A DNA stretch of 20,107 nucleotides from positions 1 through 20,107 of the forward strand of contig URFQ01000045.1 of the NCBI GenBank assembly GCA_900547195.1. The letters are read 5' to 3'. Shown in pieces: positions 7,147-14,299 of the stretch. The stretch's first letter is position 1, and each line of letters begins with the position of its first letter. Source of the DNA: an uncultured Butyricicoccus sp. Lineage in GTDB: Bacteria; Bacillota; Clostridia; Oscillospirales; Butyricicoccaceae. Under the pieces are notes generated by a model. That model worked only from the letters and a program-made list of their open reading frames with translations, did no database searches and was not told the origin of the DNA. A program made the translations under genes and the position numbers.

Positions 7147-8406
7147 TCATATTCTGTCAGGTTTGAAAAATTTCTCAGCCTCCCCGACCAAATACAGCGA
7201 ACCGCAAATCAGGATGGTGTCGGTTTTTGTCGCGCGCTGGAGTGCAGCGCGGAATGCATCTGCCGCATGGGGGAAAACACCGCATATGGCTTCCGGTTTA
7301 TCCAGCGCACGTGCAAGAGCATCTGCTTGCATCGCGCGCTCATTCTCCGGTTGCGTCACATAGATGGAGTCGCTAAGTTTTCTCAGTGTAAAGGCACATG
7401 CATTTACATTCTTATCTGCAACCATACCAAGGACAAGATGAAGTTTCCCTTCCGAATGCAGCTCTTCAATTGTACGCGCGATAGCCTTTACACCATCCTC
7501 ATTGTGTCCTCCATCCACAAGAATTCGCGGTTTTTCTCGCAAAATTTCCATTCTTCCCGGCATCACTGCTTTCGCGAGTCCTTGTTGGACCGCCCCTTCC
7601 GGCAGCTTCCAGCCACGCTGCCGGACCGCCTGTATCGTCTGTAAAGCTACACATGCGTTTTGCACCTGGTGTATCCCGATCATCGGCGAGTGCCAGCGTT
7701 CCCCTTTCCAGCGGAAGCTTACGCCGCTAAAATCGCAAGCAATTTTGCTCGCCGGCGCTGGAATTTGCACAGTGGGACAGGCTTCCCGAATGACGGCAAG
7801 CGCATCCTCCGGCTGTCCGGCCGCGCAGATGGCCGCGCTGCCGGGCTTGAGAATGCCTGCTTTGGCGCGGGCGATTTCGCCGGTTGTGTGTCCGAGCACT
7901 GCGGTATGATCAAGCGAAATGGATGTGATAACCGCCGCTTCCGGCGGGTCGATCACGTTGGATGCATCGAACGAACCACCCAACCCTGTTTCCAGAATCA
8001 CGATGTCACAATCTTGCTCCAAAAAATACAGGAAGCCCAATGCGGTGACGAACTCAAACTCTCCGATGTGCTCGCCTTCCGAAAGGGTAAGCGTGCGCTC
8101 CGCAGCCTCCACCTGATCGGTCAGTCGCGTCAGCGCTGCATCATCGATCCTTGCCCCGTTCACACGGATGCGCTCATGGAAGGTTACCAGAAAGGGCGAA
8201 GTGAACAGCCCGGTGCGATAGCCCGCTTCCTGAAAGATGGCAGCAAGCATGGCCGCCGTGCTGCCCTTGCCGTTTGTTCCTGCGATATGGATGAATTTGA
8301 GCTTTTTCTGCGGGTTGTCGAGGGCATTGCACAGCGCGCGGATGCGGTGCAGCCCCGGTTTGCCGGAAAAACGCCCGCGGGCGTGGATGCGGTCAGCGGG
8401 CGTCAT
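7147..8406 (-). CDS. folC: Folylpolyglutamate synthase / dihydrofolate synthase
   Basis: This 419-residue Mur-ligase-family enzyme adds glutamate to dihydropteroate or folate using ATP. Motifs are FIHIAGTNGKGSTAAML (P-loop at residues 42-50), LFTSPFLVTFHERIRVNG (folate loop and omega-loop region), ILETGLGGSFDASNVI, SISLDHTAVLGHTTGEIARAKAGI and ILVDGGHNEDGVKAI. Length and motif order fit bacterial FolC. The start is chosen at ATG 8406, which begins a few residues short of many relatives but just before the conserved GRFSGKPGLHRIRAL. It overlaps the upstream hypothetical gene by 14 bases, which suggests coupled translation. A terminator follows at 7087-7117. Confidence 0.93.
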   Translation of the reverse strand: MTPADRIHARGRFSGKPGLHRIRALCNALDNPQKKLKFIHIAGTNGKGSTAAMLAAIFQEAGYRTGLFTSPFLVTFHERIRVNGARIDDAALTRLTDQVEAAERTLTLSEGEHIGEFEFVTALGFLYFLEQDCDIVILETGLGGSFDASNVIDPPEAAVITSISLDHTAVLGHTTGEIARAKAGILKPGSAAICAAGQPEDALAVIREACPTVQIPAPASKIACDFSGVSFRWKGERWHSPMIGIHQVQNACVALQTIQAVRQRGWKLPEGAVQQGLAKAVMPGRMEILREKPRILVDGGHNEDGVKAIARTIEELHSEGKLHLVLGMVADKNVNACAFTLRKLSDSIYVTQPENERAMQADALARALDKPEAICGVFPHAADAFRAALQRATKTDTILICGSLYLVGEAEKFFKPDRI

Positions 8407-8833
8407 CGCAAATCAGCCGCCCTTCCCACCAGAATGCCGGGTCGCCGTGTACGTTCAGCACACCCTGCATTTTGTACTCCGCCGCACTGACCTGCATCAG
8501 CATCTCGCTGCCCGAATGCACGCCATCCGGAGCCGCATAGGATGAGGTAATGATGCCCGGCAGAACAACAAATGTTCCTTCCAACATGCCGAGCGCCGGG
8601 TTATGCGCCGTCCACGCCAGCTCACTGGGATTCGGCGTTGTACAAATTTCATAGTTGTTTTCAAAGCGCGCGGGTTCATCGAATGCGATGTCCATAAAGC
8701 CGGTCAGCGTCCAGACATCACCCTCACGTGTGAGCGTTACCTCTCCGGTGAGCGGAGCGGTGTTTTCTTTGCCTGCATGATAAAAGCCCTCGGCACGCCA
8801 ATGGGCAGATTTGAATAGATACGTGTGTTCCAT
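8393..8833 (-). CDS. Conserved-looking protein of unknown function between valS and folC
   Basis: I do not assign this 146-residue protein to a named family. It is soluble, with no signal peptide, membrane segment or cysteine motif. It is rich in aromatic residues and alternating polar and hydrophobic stretches, which suggests a beta-barrel or beta-sandwich (lipocalin or FABP-like guess). Notable stretches are WTAHNPALGMLEGTFVVLPG, TSSYAAPDGVHSGSEML and the Trp pair in DPAFWWEGRL. AGGAG is positioned well before ATG 8833. The 3' end overlaps folC by 14 bases. A terminator hairpin lies just upstream, between valS and this gene, and no separate promoter fits in the remaining space, so expression probably depends on readthrough from valS. 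Confidence 0.75.
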   Translation of the reverse strand: MEHTYLFKSAHWRAEGFYHAGKENTAPLTGEVTLTREGDVWTLTGFMDIAFDEPARFENNYEICTTPNPSELAWTAHNPALGMLEGTFVVLPGIITSSYAAPDGVHSGSEMLMQVSAAEYKMQGVLNVHGDPAFWWEGRLICDDAR

Positions 8834-8856
8834 AATCTTTCTCCTATTTTGATTGG

Positions 8857-8883
8857 AAAAAAGGGGAAGAATCCCTCTTCCCC
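8857..8883 (-). terminator. Terminator directly after valS
   Basis: GGGGAAGA/TCTTCCCC (8876-8883 with 8863-8870 on the minus strand) with a 5-base loop is followed by TTTTTT at 8857-8862. It begins 12 bases after the valS stop and 24 bases before the next gene, so it either ends or attenuates the transcript. Confidence 0.85.
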
Positions 8884-8894
8884 TCTCGCGTCGT

Positions 8895-11522
8895 TTACTT
8901 CAGCGCAGCCAGGCTTGCTTCCAGCTTTTCCATCAGCTCCTGATACTTGGCCGCCTTCTCGCGCTCCTGCGCAATGACTGCCTCCGGCGCCTTGGCAACA
9001 AAGCCCGGATTGTTCAGCTTCTTCATTACAAAGTCGATGTCTTTCTGCACCTTGGCCTTTTCCTTTTGGAGACGTGCGCGCTCCTTTTCGAAATCAACCA
9101 GCTCACCCATGGGCATGTAAACCTGCGCGCCCTTGGTGACGATCGAGACAAGCGACTCAAGATTTGCTGGAGCCTGCTCCACAAACTCAATTCCCGAAGC
9201 ATACGCCAGCTTGGCAAAGAACAGCGAACCAGCCTCGTATGCAGCGCGTTTATCGGTGAGCAGGATGACCTGCGCCTTTTTGGAGGGCGGCACATTCATT
9301 TCAGCGCGGCGGGCGCGGATGGCGCGGATGGTGTCCATCATGGTCTCGACCTGTTCGGCCTCAACCGCAAAGTGCAGCGCATCCTCGTACTCCGGCCACT
9401 TGGATACCATAACAGACGGGCCTTCGTGTGGCAGCGCCTGCCAGATGGTTTCGGTAATGAACGGCATAAACGGGTGCAGCAGCTGCATGGTGCCGGACAG
9501 CACATAACACAGCACCTTCTGTGCGTTCTCGTTCGCCGCCGGATCGTCCTTGTCCTGAAGACGGGGCTTGACAATCTCGATATACCAGTCGCAGAAGTTG
9601 TCCCAAATGAAGTCGTACAGCTTCTGAACCGCCAGACCCAGCTCATACTTATCGATGTTCTCTGTGACCGCCTTCACAAGGTCGTTGTATTTGGAAAGAA
9701 TCCACTTATCCTCAAGCGCCAGTTCAGCGGGCAGCTCGGCTTTGTCAATTGTCAGGTTCATCTGAATAAAGCGCGACGCATTCCAGATCTTGTTCGCAAA
9801 GTTGCGGCTAGACTCGACCTTCTCGGTGGAGAAGCGCATATCGTTTCCGGGCGAGTTGCCGGTAACAAGGGTGAAGCGCAGCGCATCCGCGCCGTACTGA
9901 TCGATAATCTCCAGCGGGTCGATGCCGTTGCCGAGCGACTTGGACATCTTGCGGCCCTGTGCGTCGCGCACCAGACCGTGGATGTAAACGGTCTTGAACG
10001 GCTCTTCCTTCATCTGCTCCATGCCGGAGAAGATCATGCGGGCAACCCAGAAGAAAATAATATCATAACCGGTGACGAGTACGCTTGTCGGGTAGAAATA
10101 GTCCAGCTCCTTGGTCTTTTCCGGCCAGCCCAGGGTCGAGAACGGCCACAACGCGGACGAGAACCAGGTGTCCAGTACGTCCTCTTCCTGACGCATATGC
10201 GTGCCGCCGCACTTCGGGCACACGGTCACATCTTCCTTCGCAACAACCATCTCGCCGCAGTCATCGCAGTAGTATGCAGGGATACGGTGACCCCACCACA
10301 GTTGGCGGGAGATGCACCAGTCGTGCACGTTTTCCATCCAGCGCAGATAAGTCTTGGAGAAGCGGTCGGGCACGAACTTAACGCGGCCGTCATGCACAAC
10401 ATCCATTGCCGGCTTTGCCAGCGGCGCCATCTTGACGAACCACTGTGCCGAGGTCATTGGCTCCACGGTGGTGCCACAGCGATAGCAGGTACCGACATTG
10501 TGCTCGTGATCCTCAATTTTGACCAGATAGCCGCCCTCTTCGAGATCCTTGACAACTGCCTTGCGGCATTCGTAGCGATCCATGCCCTCGTACTTGCCGC
10601 CGTTGGCGTTCACGGTTGCATCCTCATTGAACACCAGGATCTGCTCGAGGTCGTGGCGCTGGCCCATTTCGAAGTCGTTCGGGTCGTGGCACGGCGTAAC
10701 CTTGACACAGCCGGTGCCAAACTCCATATCGACGTACTCATCGCCAAAAATGGGGATTTCACGGTTCATAATCGGCAGGATGCAGGTCTTGCCGATCAGA
10801 TGCCTGTAGCGCTCGTCGTTCGGGTTGACGGCAACGCCGGTATCGCCCATGAAGGTCTCCGGACGGGTGGTCGCAACGATGAGATCGCCCGAGCCATCCG
10901 CAAGCGGATAGCGGATGTGCCACAGTTTGCCCGGCTGGGTTTCGTACTCAACCTCAGCGTCGGACAGCGCGGTCGCACAGTGCGGGCACCAGTTAATAAT
11001 ACGGTGGCCCTTGTAAATGAGGCCCTTTTTGTAGAGATTTACAAAAACTTCCTTAACCGCCTTGGAGCAGCCCTCATCCATGGTGAAGCGCTCGCGCTCC
11101 CAGTCGCAGGACGAGCCGAGCTTCTTGAGCTGGCTGATGATGCGGTTACCATACTTGTGCTTCCAGTCCCACACGCGCTCGAGAAACTTTTCACGGCCGA
11201 GTTCATGGCGGGTCAGGCCCTCCTCCTTGCGGAGGTTCTCCTCAACCTTAATCTGGGTGGCGATACCCGCATGGTCCGTGCCTGGCATCCACAACGCCGA
11301 ATAACCCTGCATACGCTTGGTGCGGATCAGGATATCCTGCAGGGTCTCATCGAATGCATGGCCCATATGAAGCTGGCCGGTGACATTCGGGGGCGGGATC
11401 ACGATGGTAAAAGGTTTCTTTTTTTCATCGACCTCCGCATGGAAAAAGCCGCTGTCGTTCCAGAACTTATACAGCTTTTCCTCTACCGCAGAAGGGTCAT
11501 AAATCTTTGGTAATTCGCTCAT
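8895..11522 (-). CDS. valS: Valyl-tRNA synthetase
   Basis: This 875-residue class I aminoacyl-tRNA synthetase charges tRNA-Val. HIGH-type motif HMGH is at 52-55 in PPPNVTGQLHMGHAF. The CP1 editing domain has TTRPETFMGDTGVAVNP (218-234). Zinc-ribbon-like cysteines are at CYRCGTTVEP and at YCDDCG...CPKCGG. DTWFSSALWPFSTLGWP is typical of ValRS, and KMSKS is at 525-529. The anticodon-binding domain is followed by the C-terminal coiled coil (FEKERARLQKEKAKVQKDI) that ValRS uses to hold tRNA. The frame is open for 92 codons further upstream, but that stretch is the T-box leader. The true start is ATG 11522, eight bases after AGGAG. Regulation is by the T-box upstream. Confidence 0.97.
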   Translation of the reverse strand: MSELPKIYDPSAVEEKLYKFWNDSGFFHAEVDEKKKPFTIVIPPPNVTGQLHMGHAFDETLQDILIRTKRMQGYSALWMPGTDHAGIATQIKVEENLRKEEGLTRHELGREKFLERVWDWKHKYGNRIISQLKKLGSSCDWERERFTMDEGCSKAVKEVFVNLYKKGLIYKGHRIINWCPHCATALSDAEVEYETQPGKLWHIRYPLADGSGDLIVATTRPETFMGDTGVAVNPNDERYRHLIGKTCILPIMNREIPIFGDEYVDMEFGTGCVKVTPCHDPNDFEMGQRHDLEQILVFNEDATVNANGGKYEGMDRYECRKAVVKDLEEGGYLVKIEDHEHNVGTCYRCGTTVEPMTSAQWFVKMAPLAKPAMDVVHDGRVKFVPDRFSKTYLRWMENVHDWCISRQLWWGHRIPAYYCDDCGEMVVAKEDVTVCPKCGGTHMRQEEDVLDTWFSSALWPFSTLGWPEKTKELDYFYPTSVLVTGYDIIFFWVARMIFSGMEQMKEEPFKTVYIHGLVRDAQGRKMSKSLGNGIDPLEIIDQYGADALRFTLVTGNSPGNDMRFSTEKVESSRNFANKIWNASRFIQMNLTIDKAELPAELALEDKWILSKYNDLVKAVTENIDKYELGLAVQKLYDFIWDNFCDWYIEIVKPRLQDKDDPAANENAQKVLCYVLSGTMQLLHPFMPFITETIWQALPHEGPSVMVSKWPEYEDALHFAVEAEQVETMMDTIRAIRARRAEMNVPPSKKAQVILLTDKRAAYEAGSLFFAKLAYASGIEFVEQAPANLESLVSIVTKGAQVYMPMGELVDFEKERARLQKEKAKVQKDIDFVMKKLNNPGFVAKAPEAVIAQEREKAAKYQELMEKLEASLAALK

Positions 11523-11556
11523 GACATACTCTCCTTTATAGAAAATTCGTTTCAGC

Positions 11557-11810
11557 AAATAAAAAAAGCCTTCGTCCCAATTAGGACGAAGGCTGCTGCT
11601 TCCGTGGTACCACCTAAATTCGCGGAAAATCCGCGCACTCAACACCCGTAACGTGGGTAAAACGGATGCGCCTACTAAACAGTGGTTCAGCGCACCAGCT
11701 CCGAAGCTACCTTCCCCCTGCGCCGCCCAAGGCTTGCACCAACCGCCTTTTCTCTGCGCGCCGCCGCACGGGTACTCCTCTTCCTCATTGCATTTCACAT
11801 ATTCCGAACC
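11557..11810 (-). promoter_or_regulatory. Valine T-box riboswitch leader of valS
   Basis: The minus strand carries the conserved T-box sequence AATTTAGGTGGTACCACGG at 11602-11620, followed by the terminator hairpin. A long structured Stem I region runs from the transcription start near 11810. A GTA triplet (minus strand, 11708-11710) in GGAAGGTAGCTTCGG is a good candidate valine specifier codon. Uncharged tRNA-Val would pair with the T-box bulge and favour the antiterminator, turning valS on when valine charging is low. Confidence 0.92.
11560..11594 (-). terminator. T-box conditional terminator
   Basis: AGCCTTCGTCC and GGACGAAGGCT form an 11-base stem (11584-11594 with 11567-11577) around a 6-base loop. 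A run of T on the minus strand follows (11560-11567). The T-box sequence next to it can form the competing antiterminator. Confidence 0.92.
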
Positions 11811-11816
11811 TACTAT

Positions 11817-11845
11817 ATTATACGGAGCCTATGCGTAATTGTCAA
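11817..11845 (-). promoter_or_regulatory. valS promoter
   Basis: A consensus sigma-A promoter on the minus strand: TTGACA (11840-11845), a 17-base spacer and TATAAT (11817-11822). It gives a leader of about 290 bases. Confidence 0.92.
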
Positions 11846-11991
11846 GAACCGTTCGTGTTTTTCACGCATTTTCATTGTAGGAGTACAAAACATCTTGGAC
11901 AATGAGGAGTAAGAAAGGTTGAGGGATGGGGCCACATCGTTTGTAGTGGAGTTACCACACTTAACCAGACCGAGAGAGGGCCACATCTTTC

Positions 11992-12110
11992 ATGAGCGAA
12001 AGTATAACACAGGGCGTGGCATACCGGCAATCCGTGATGAAATACGCGGCGAAATACGGCGTGAGCTGGGCGCCGCTGCTGCGGCCAACCAGACGCTGGA
12101 CTGCTGGAAA
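11992..12110 (+). mobile_element. 5' remnant of an IS transposase (IS3/IS481-type start)
   Basis: From ATG 11992 the frame reads MSESITQGVAYRQSVMKYAA then KYGVS. This is like the N-terminal helix-turn-helix of DDE transposases common in Clostridia ('...YRQSxxKYAEKYGVS...'). After residue 25 similarity jumps to another frame (AAAAANQTLDCWKQF) and then stops. No catalytic domain remains, so this is a dead fragment. Ten bases GGGCCACATC occur just before it (11978-11987) and again 49 bases earlier (11929-11938), perhaps marking the old element end. The exact IS family is uncertain. Confidence 0.55.
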
Positions 12111-12405
12111 CAGTTCGTCTTACACGCCAAGTTAAAGGCCAATTTTCGATAGAGACGCGTGACAAGTTCACTCGCAATACGATGAGCCGCGACCCGCAGG
12201 TGTTCTCCCTTCTGGAGAAGTACTTTACCCCGGAAGATTATTTTCTCGTATACAGCCGTATGCCCGGCATGGGCGGCGTTGGCGGCAAGGCATGCGGTAT
12301 GCTGGTTGCGCGCAAAATCATCGAACAGATGGAGCGTAAGGATGTGGCGCGTATGGAAACGCACCATTCCTTTTATCCCGGCTCGGATGCCTTTATACAT
12401 AAGCA
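12101..12405 (+). pseudogene. Internal fragment of a PEP-synthase-like (PEP/pyruvate-binding) gene
   Basis: The open frame around ATG 12182 reads VFSLLEKYFTPEDYFLVYSR, then GGVGGKACGMLVARKIIEQ and HHSFYPGSDAF. This resembles the segment of PEP/pyruvate-binding proteins related to phosphoenolpyruvate synthase that has 'YFTPEDY...GGKACGMLLAR...HDSFxIGSDVF'. The homologous frame continues upstream of the ATG (IETRDKFTRNTMSRD) to about 12101, so the ATG is not a real start. Both ends of the gene, which would exceed 800 codons, are missing. After about 12405 the frame runs into unrelated AT-rich DNA and ends at 12523. The text also shows substitutions at otherwise constant positions (HHS for HDS). 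Family recognition is from memory and moderately confident. Confidence 0.6.
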
Positions 12406-12473
12406 AATAATTTTTTACCACAATATTCCTATTTTTGATTATTTGTTTCCATTCCTCTTCTTTCCCATCCTTT

Positions 12474-12539
12474 TTATTCTTCCTCAATCAACGCCCGTTT
12501 TTCCTCTGTTGCCCACACAATGATTTGTCTTTTTGTCTT
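12474..12539 (-). pseudogene. Short MobC-like fragment behind the WYL gene
   Basis: Immediately after the WYL regulator gene, another minus-strand frame reads KRQIIVWATEEKRALIEEE and stops at TAA (12474-12476). It resembles the N-terminus of MobC-type relaxosome proteins of clostridial conjugative elements ('KR...V.V.EEE+.LIEEKM'). Only about 20 codons remain and the match is short. If real, it hints that the neighbouring island came in on a mobilisable element. The surrounding bases from 12405 to 12537 are AT-rich and hold no other gene. Confidence 0.3.
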
Positions 12540-13482
12540 ACTCCACGTATTCGCTTTCATATAAGGCAGCTATATCATGTATTCTACGCTTCATTTCTGC
12601 GCGGACATGCAACGGCTCCAAGCACTCGCATTTATCACCAAAACTAAAAAGAATATCGTAGTAGTATTCGTTTTCTATGAACGGAAAACTGACAATGTAA
12701 TGCGCATCGCCGTCTGGCAAAAAGTTCTCATAAGTGCAAAAATCAAGCACCCTGTCCATGACAGATTTATGAATACGGATTTTAATTTTTGTTTGCATGG
12801 TTTCCAAAATATCAGCAAAATCCAACTGTGGTTTTTGATAATCTCGAGGCGTAAAAGTTTCCTCTTGTATTTGTAGGTTTGACATGCGAGATAGTCTAAA
12901 TAAGCGAAAATCTTTTCTTTTATGGCAATACCCTTGCAAATACCAATGGCTACTTTTCAATACAAGCTGATACGGCTCGGCTGTTCGTGCGGTTTTATTT
13001 CCGTGATGGGCTACATATTCAAACGAAAGCAGCTTGCTTTCTTGCAAAGCTACTTTAATAATTTTTAAATATGGCTGTATATTTCTGTTAACCGTCCACG
13101 GACTTAAATCTATGTTTATTTGATTCACTTTTAGTTCAATGTCTTTTGCTCTGTCGGCGGGGATAAAGCTCTTGACTTTCGCAAGAGCATGAACCAGTTC
13201 ATCACCTCGTACCATGTTGGAAAGACTGGAAAGCCCCATCAAAAGAACGGAAAGGTCGGCAGTCGAAAAAACCTTTTTATCAATTTTGTATTCCTGCATA
13301 ATTTCAAAGCCGCCGCCCACTCCCGACGCCCCGCGAATAGGAATGCCCGCCATGTTGATAGCGTCTATATCGCGGTAAATCGTGCGGGGCGATACTTCAA
13401 ACATATCTGCTAACTCCTGTGCGCCTATCCGCTTTTTATCAAGAAGTACCATAATAATACTTACAAGCCTGTCAATTTTCAT
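12538..13482 (-). CDS. YafY-type HTH/WYL-domain transcriptional regulator
   Basis: The 314-residue protein starts with a DeoR/HTH_11-type winged helix (MKIDRLVSIIMVLLDKKRIG, then VSPRTIYRDIDAINMAGIPI and GASGVGGGFEI). A WYL domain follows from about residue 140, with EPYQLVLKSSHWYLQGYCH and FRLFRLSRM as its ligand-sensing signature. A C-terminal extension ends the protein. WYL regulators act as repressors or activators whose WYL domain senses small molecules or nucleic acids. It is divergent from the DJ-1/PfpI gene, and a 26-base inverted repeat between them (13521-13546) is a likely operator. A possible minus-strand promoter has TTGACA (13536-13541) but only a weak -10. Its base composition is clearly more AT-rich than the flanking genes, suggesting transfer. 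Confidence 0.88.
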   Translation of the reverse strand: MKIDRLVSIIMVLLDKKRIGAQELADMFEVSPRTIYRDIDAINMAGIPIRGASGVGGGFEIMQEYKIDKKVFSTADLSVLLMGLSSLSNMVRGDELVHALAKVKSFIPADRAKDIELKVNQINIDLSPWTVNRNIQPYLKIIKVALQESKLLSFEYVAHHGNKTARTAEPYQLVLKSSHWYLQGYCHKRKDFRLFRLSRMSNLQIQEETFTPRDYQKPQLDFADILETMQTKIKIRIHKSVMDRVLDFCTYENFLPDGDAHYIVSFPFIENEYYYDILFSFGDKCECLEPLHVRAEMKRRIHDIAALYESEYVE

Positions 13483-13520
13483 CTAATGGCCGCCTTTCAA
13501 AATTGCTTTTACCCTTATGT

Positions 13521-13546
13521 ATTGTTGCCATAATGTTGTCAACAAT
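13521..13546. promoter_or_regulatory. Inverted-repeat operator between the WYL and DJ-1/PfpI genes
   Basis: ATTGTTG (13521-13527) and CAACAAT (13540-13546) form a 7-base inverted repeat with a 12-base spacer. It lies immediately upstream of the -10 of the rightward gene and covers the TTGACA-like box of the leftward one. It is a natural site for the adjacent WYL regulator. Confidence 0.5.
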
Positions 13547-13550
13547 TACA

Positions 13551-13559
13551 TGATACAAT
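13551..13559 (+). promoter_or_regulatory. Extended -10 element for the DJ-1/PfpI gene
   Basis: TGATACAAT is an extended -10 (TGn-TACAAT). No good -35 box is found 16-18 bases upstream; that place is taken by the inverted repeat. This would fit an activated or repressor-gated promoter. Confidence 0.4.
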
Positions 13560-13604
13560 GAGAGCGCAAACAAATCAATGGAACAATGAAAAAGGAGAAG
13601 ATTT

Positions 13605-14243
13605 ATGTTTACAATCTATGTTTATGTTCTTGAAACTTTAGCCGACTGGGAGTTAGGTTATATTACTTCGGAGCTACATTCCGGGCGATTTTTCAAAAAG
13701 AATGCCGGGCGTGTATCGCTCAAAACAGTCAGCTATTCTAAAGAGCCAATTCATACGATGGGAGGGCTAACAATCGTACCCGATTGCTTAATTGATGACA
13801 TTGCTGTAAGTGAAACAAGCGTGTTGCTGTTACCGGGCGCAGATACATGGAATGATCCAAAACATGGTGCTATTATCGAAAAAGCAAGCGAATTTCTCTC
13901 TTTAGGGGCTATGGTTGGTGCAATTTGTGGGGCGACCGCTGCGCTTGCCAACTTTGGGTTGTTAGATAGTCGTCCGCATACCAGCAATGGACCGGGATTT
14001 CTTGAAATGTTTTCTCCTAGTTATAAAGGGAAAAGTTTTTATATAGGCAATCCATCGGTGGCGGATAACAACCTTATTACGGCAAGTTCCACCGGAGCGT
14101 TACTGTGGGCGAAACAAATTATTGAGCATTTAGGTGTTTTTCAATCAAACACACTGGAAGCATGGTATAAATATTTTAGTACCGGTGAGCCGAAACATTT
14201 CTTTGCTCTCATGCAAACTTTGCCGTCTGGCAATAAAAACTGA
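13605..14243 (+). CDS. DJ-1/PfpI-family (type 1 glutamine amidotransferase-like) protein
   Basis: This 212-residue protein has the DJ-1/PfpI fold. Glu16 in TLADWELGYI matches the conserved acidic residue beside the nucleophile, SVLLLPGADTW (72-82) is the second strand-turn, and AICGATAALANFGLLD holds the nucleophile-elbow Cys108. His/Asn-containing SNGPGF and SSTGALLWAKQI complete the family pattern. Members include YoaZ-like stress proteins, glyoxalase-type enzymes and proteases; substrate cannot be told from sequence. AAGGAG lies seven bases before the ATG. The gene is AT-rich like its divergent WYL partner, which probably controls it in response to a toxic or reactive compound (inference). 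Confidence 0.88.
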   Translation: MFTIYVYVLETLADWELGYITSELHSGRFFKKNAGRVSLKTVSYSKEPIHTMGGLTIVPDCLIDDIAVSETSVLLLPGADTWNDPKHGAIIEKASEFLSLGAMVGAICGATAALANFGLLDSRPHTSNGPGFLEMFSPSYKGKSFYIGNPSVADNNLITASSTGALLWAKQIIEHLGVFQSNTLEAWYKYFSTGEPKHFFALMQTLPSGNKN

Positions 14244-14299
14244 TACAGAACAAACAATATAGAAATTTACCCGCGCGGAAGTAACAAAGCCCAAAACAG

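Noticed and set aside
8853..11513. A very long open frame (886 codons) on the plus strand opposite valS
   Set aside because: It mirrors the valS codon pattern, has no ribosome binding site and no recognisable domain, and valS motifs are unambiguous on the other strand.
11523..11798. An N-terminal extension of ValS by 92 residues
   Set aside because: The open frame passes through the T-box leader and terminator; the ATG at 11522 has a proper ribosome binding site and gives the normal ValRS N-terminus.
12182..12523. Treating the 113-codon frame from ATG 12182 as a small intact gene
   Set aside because: The similarity begins upstream of the ATG and ends near 12405, and the rest is AT-rich translation with no homology. 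It is a fragment, not a gene.
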